Positions 26,098 to 27,313 of a stretch of DNA of 27,313 nt are shown here, one piece after another. Where the stretch lies: positions 1 to 27,313 of the forward strand of contig CAMHMG010000006.1 in NCBI GenBank assembly GCA_946186175.1, written 5' to 3'. Numbering within the stretch: the first letter of the stretch is position 1; every line of letters starts with the position of its first letter. A program made the translations under genes and the position numbers. The notes under the pieces are model-generated. The model was not told the origin of the DNA. It was given only the letters and a program-made list of their open reading frames with translations, and ran no database searches. Source of the stretch: an uncultured Clostridia bacterium (lineage in GTDB: Bacteria; Bacillota; Clostridia; Lachnospirales; Lachnospiraceae).

Positions 26098-26126
26098 TTG
26101 CATTATGTAACCTGTTGGGGTAAAAT
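26098..26126 (+). promoter_or_regulatory. Promoter of the mraZ division/cell-wall cluster
   Basis: TTGCAT (26098-26103), a 17-nt spacer and TAAAAT (26121-26126) form a good sigma-A-type promoter. The expected start near 26133 lies just before the four MraZ boxes, which matches the arrangement known for autoregulated mra promoters. Confidence 0.7.
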
Positions 26127-26137
26127 GATGATTGTAA

Positions 26138-26173
26138 GTGGTGAGAAGTGGTTATATGTGGTGGAATGTGGTG
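26138..26173 (+). promoter_or_regulatory. Four phased MraZ-binding boxes
   Basis: GTGGT recurs at 26138, 26148, 26158 and 26168, exactly 10 bp apart. The last two units read GTGGTGGA. This fits the established MraZ operator, direct repeats of GTGG(T/A)G with 10-bp periodicity upstream of mraZ, to which the ring-shaped MraZ binds to control its own operon. Confidence 0.85.
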
Positions 26174-26226
26174 GATCTGTCACAGACTTCGATCTAAGAC
26201 GAAAGACTAAATGGGAGGTGTTATTC

Positions 26227-26673
26227 TTGTCCAAGGGATTAAAAGGCGAATTTAATCATTCGGTTGATGCCAAGGGAAGAATGATAATACCTGCCAAGCT
26301 TAGAGAACAGCTCGGATTGTCTTTCGTAGTTACAAGAGGTACAGATGGATGCTTATTTGCTTATCCTAATGAAGAGTGGGATATATTCGAAGGCAAGTTA
26401 AGACAGCTCCCAATGACTAATGAGAATGCAAGAAAGTTCAAACGGTTTTTTCAAGCAGGAGCAACTGATTGTGAAGTTGATAATCAGGGAAGAATTCTAC
26501 TTCCTGCAAATTTAAGAGAATTTGCAGGTATCACTAAAGAAGTGGTAATAGTGGGAGTTGGAGAAAGAGCAGAAATCTGGAGTAAAGATAAGTGGGATGA
26601 GAAGAACAATATAGAAGATATCGATTTTGATGAACTTGCAATGAGCATTGAGGATTTGGGGATTATTATCTGA
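26227..26673 (+). CDS. mraZ: Transcriptional regulator MraZ
   Basis: The start is placed at TTG 26227 because GGGAGGTG (26213-26220) is correctly spaced and the protein then begins as usual, LKGEFNHSVDAKGR. The frame extends upstream, but that part covers the promoter and MraZ boxes. The 148-aa length is normal. Two AbrB-like half-domains each carry the D-x-x-G-R signature (DAKGRMIIPAKLRE and DNQGRILLPANLRE). MraZ is a DNA-binding regulator of the division and cell-wall cluster and represses its own promoter in the species studied. rsmH follows 42 nt downstream. Confidence 0.96.
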   Translation: MSKGLKGEFNHSVDAKGRMIIPAKLREQLGLSFVVTRGTDGCLFAYPNEEWDIFEGKLRQLPMTNENARKFKRFFQAGATDCEVDNQGRILLPANLREFAGITKEVVIVGVGERAEIWSKDKWDEKNNIEDIDFDELAMSIEDLGIII

Positions 26674-26715
26674 TTCACTATACCGATGGTCATTATGGAA
26701 AGAAGGTATGGTCAG

Positions 26716-27313
26716 ATGGATTTTTCCCATGTTTCAGTGTTGCTTAATGAGACTATTGAAGGACTTAATATTAGAGAAGACGGCATCTATGTGGATGGAA
26801 CACTTGGTGGTGGTGGACATGCATTTTATGTTTGTGAGAAGCTGTCTGATAAAGCAAGGTTCATAGGGATAGACCAGGATGCTGCAGCAATCAAGGCTGC
26901 CAGCGTCCGGCTATCTCCTTATATAGATAAAGTACATATCGACATTATAAGAAGCAATTATCAAAAAATCCCCCAGATCCTGCACGATTTAAACGTAAAT
27001 GGCGTTGATGGGATCGTGTTGGATTTGGGGGTATCCTCCTACCAATTAGATACACCGGAGAGAGGATTTTCATATAGAGAAGATGCACCTTTGGATATGC
27101 GAATGGATCAAAGTAAGCAGATGACTGCAAAGGATATAATCAATGAATATTCTGAAGAAGAATTATACAGAGTAATCAGAGATTACGGCGAAGAGAAATT
27201 TGCCAGGAACATTGCTAAACATATTGTTAATGCAAGAAAGGAAAAGGTGATCAACACAACATTTGAACTTAATGAAATAATTAAGGCTGCTATACCAATT
27301 AGAGCTAGGTCTG
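26716..27313 (+). CDS. rsmH: 16S rRNA C1402 N4-methyltransferase RsmH (3' truncated by the window)
   Basis: ATG 26716 is preferred because AGAAGG (26701-26706) is 9 nt upstream and the protein then begins FSHVSVLLNET, the usual RsmH start; ATG 26695 is in frame but poorly placed. The 199 visible residues include the SAM site VDGTLGGGGHA, the GIDQD strand end, DGIVLDLGVSSYQLD and ERGFSYREDAPLDMRMD, all typical of RsmH (MraW). The enzyme N4-methylates C1402 of 16S rRNA. The gene is the normal second member of the mra/dcw cluster, and the remaining third or so lies beyond the window. Confidence 0.96.
   Translation, partial: MDFSHVSVLLNETIEGLNIREDGIYVDGTLGGGGHAFYVCEKLSDKARFIGIDQDAAAIKAASVRLSPYIDKVHIDIIRSNYQKIPQILHDLNVNGVDGIVLDLGVSSYQLDTPERGFSYREDAPLDMRMDQSKQMTAKDIINEYSEEELYRVIRDYGEEKFARNIAKHIVNARKEKVINTTFELNEIIKAAIPIRARS

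Noticed and set aside
26098..26226. Upstream extension of mraZ starting at 26098
   Set aside because: That TTG is part of the -35 element, and the extension translates the promoter and MraZ boxes. TTG 26227 has a proper ribosome site and gives the family's normal N-terminus.

Overview
The window is about 27 kb of AT-rich DNA from a Gram-positive anaerobe of the Clostridia, most likely Lachnospiraceae (Butyrivibrio/Roseburia-like). That placement is an inference. It rests on low GC, dense AGGAGG-type ribosome binding sites, the mraZ-rsmH start of a division/cell-wall cluster, NHLP/Nif11-type peptide export genes, BspA-type leucine-rich surface repeats, and GGDEF and HD-GYP proteins with Firmicutes-style architecture. 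Every convincing gene lies on the + strand.

Region 1 (1-2242): the 3' part of a large surface protein (Ig-like/CARDB-like modules, a Pro-rich TPDNP repeat stalk, BspA-type LRRs), followed by a 49-aa double-glycine peptide.

Region 2 (2243-8604): a GNRA-capped hairpin, a one-module NRPS (C-A-PCP-TE; the A-domain pocket reads as serine and the TE nucleophile is Cys), and an unusual fusion of an Lgt-like membrane domain to a secreted subtilase.

Region 3 (8627-21413): starting from a strong sigma-A-type promoter, an apparent operon encodes a GGDEF diguanylate cyclase, a STAS anti-anti-sigma-type protein, a second one-module NRPS (C-A-PCP-reductase), a membrane SpoIIE/RsbU-type PP2C phosphatase, an RsbW-type ATP-binding protein, a Nif11-type double-glycine precursor peptide, a 74-aa miniature adaptor protein, and two NHLP-family ABC exporters, the first carrying a C39 leader peptidase. 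A membrane HD-GYP protein (21514-22917) follows. It could degrade the c-di-GMP made by the first gene of the operon.

Region 4 (22918-27313): housekeeping genes. These are ychF, a 148-bp structured inverted-repeat element (MITE-like), a bona fide lgt with a clear terminator, and then mraZ, with a promoter and four 10-bp-phased MraZ boxes, followed by rsmH, which runs off the window.

Reading of the system: regions 1-3 look like one secretion/biosynthesis island. It combines two NRPS modules with a leader-peptide export machine and two precursor-like peptides whose cores share a KKKTK...RF pattern. No recognised RiPP-modifying enzyme is present. The island carries its own partner-switching module and c-di-GMP enzymes. 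The chemistry and the cargo of the exporters cannot be settled from sequence alone.
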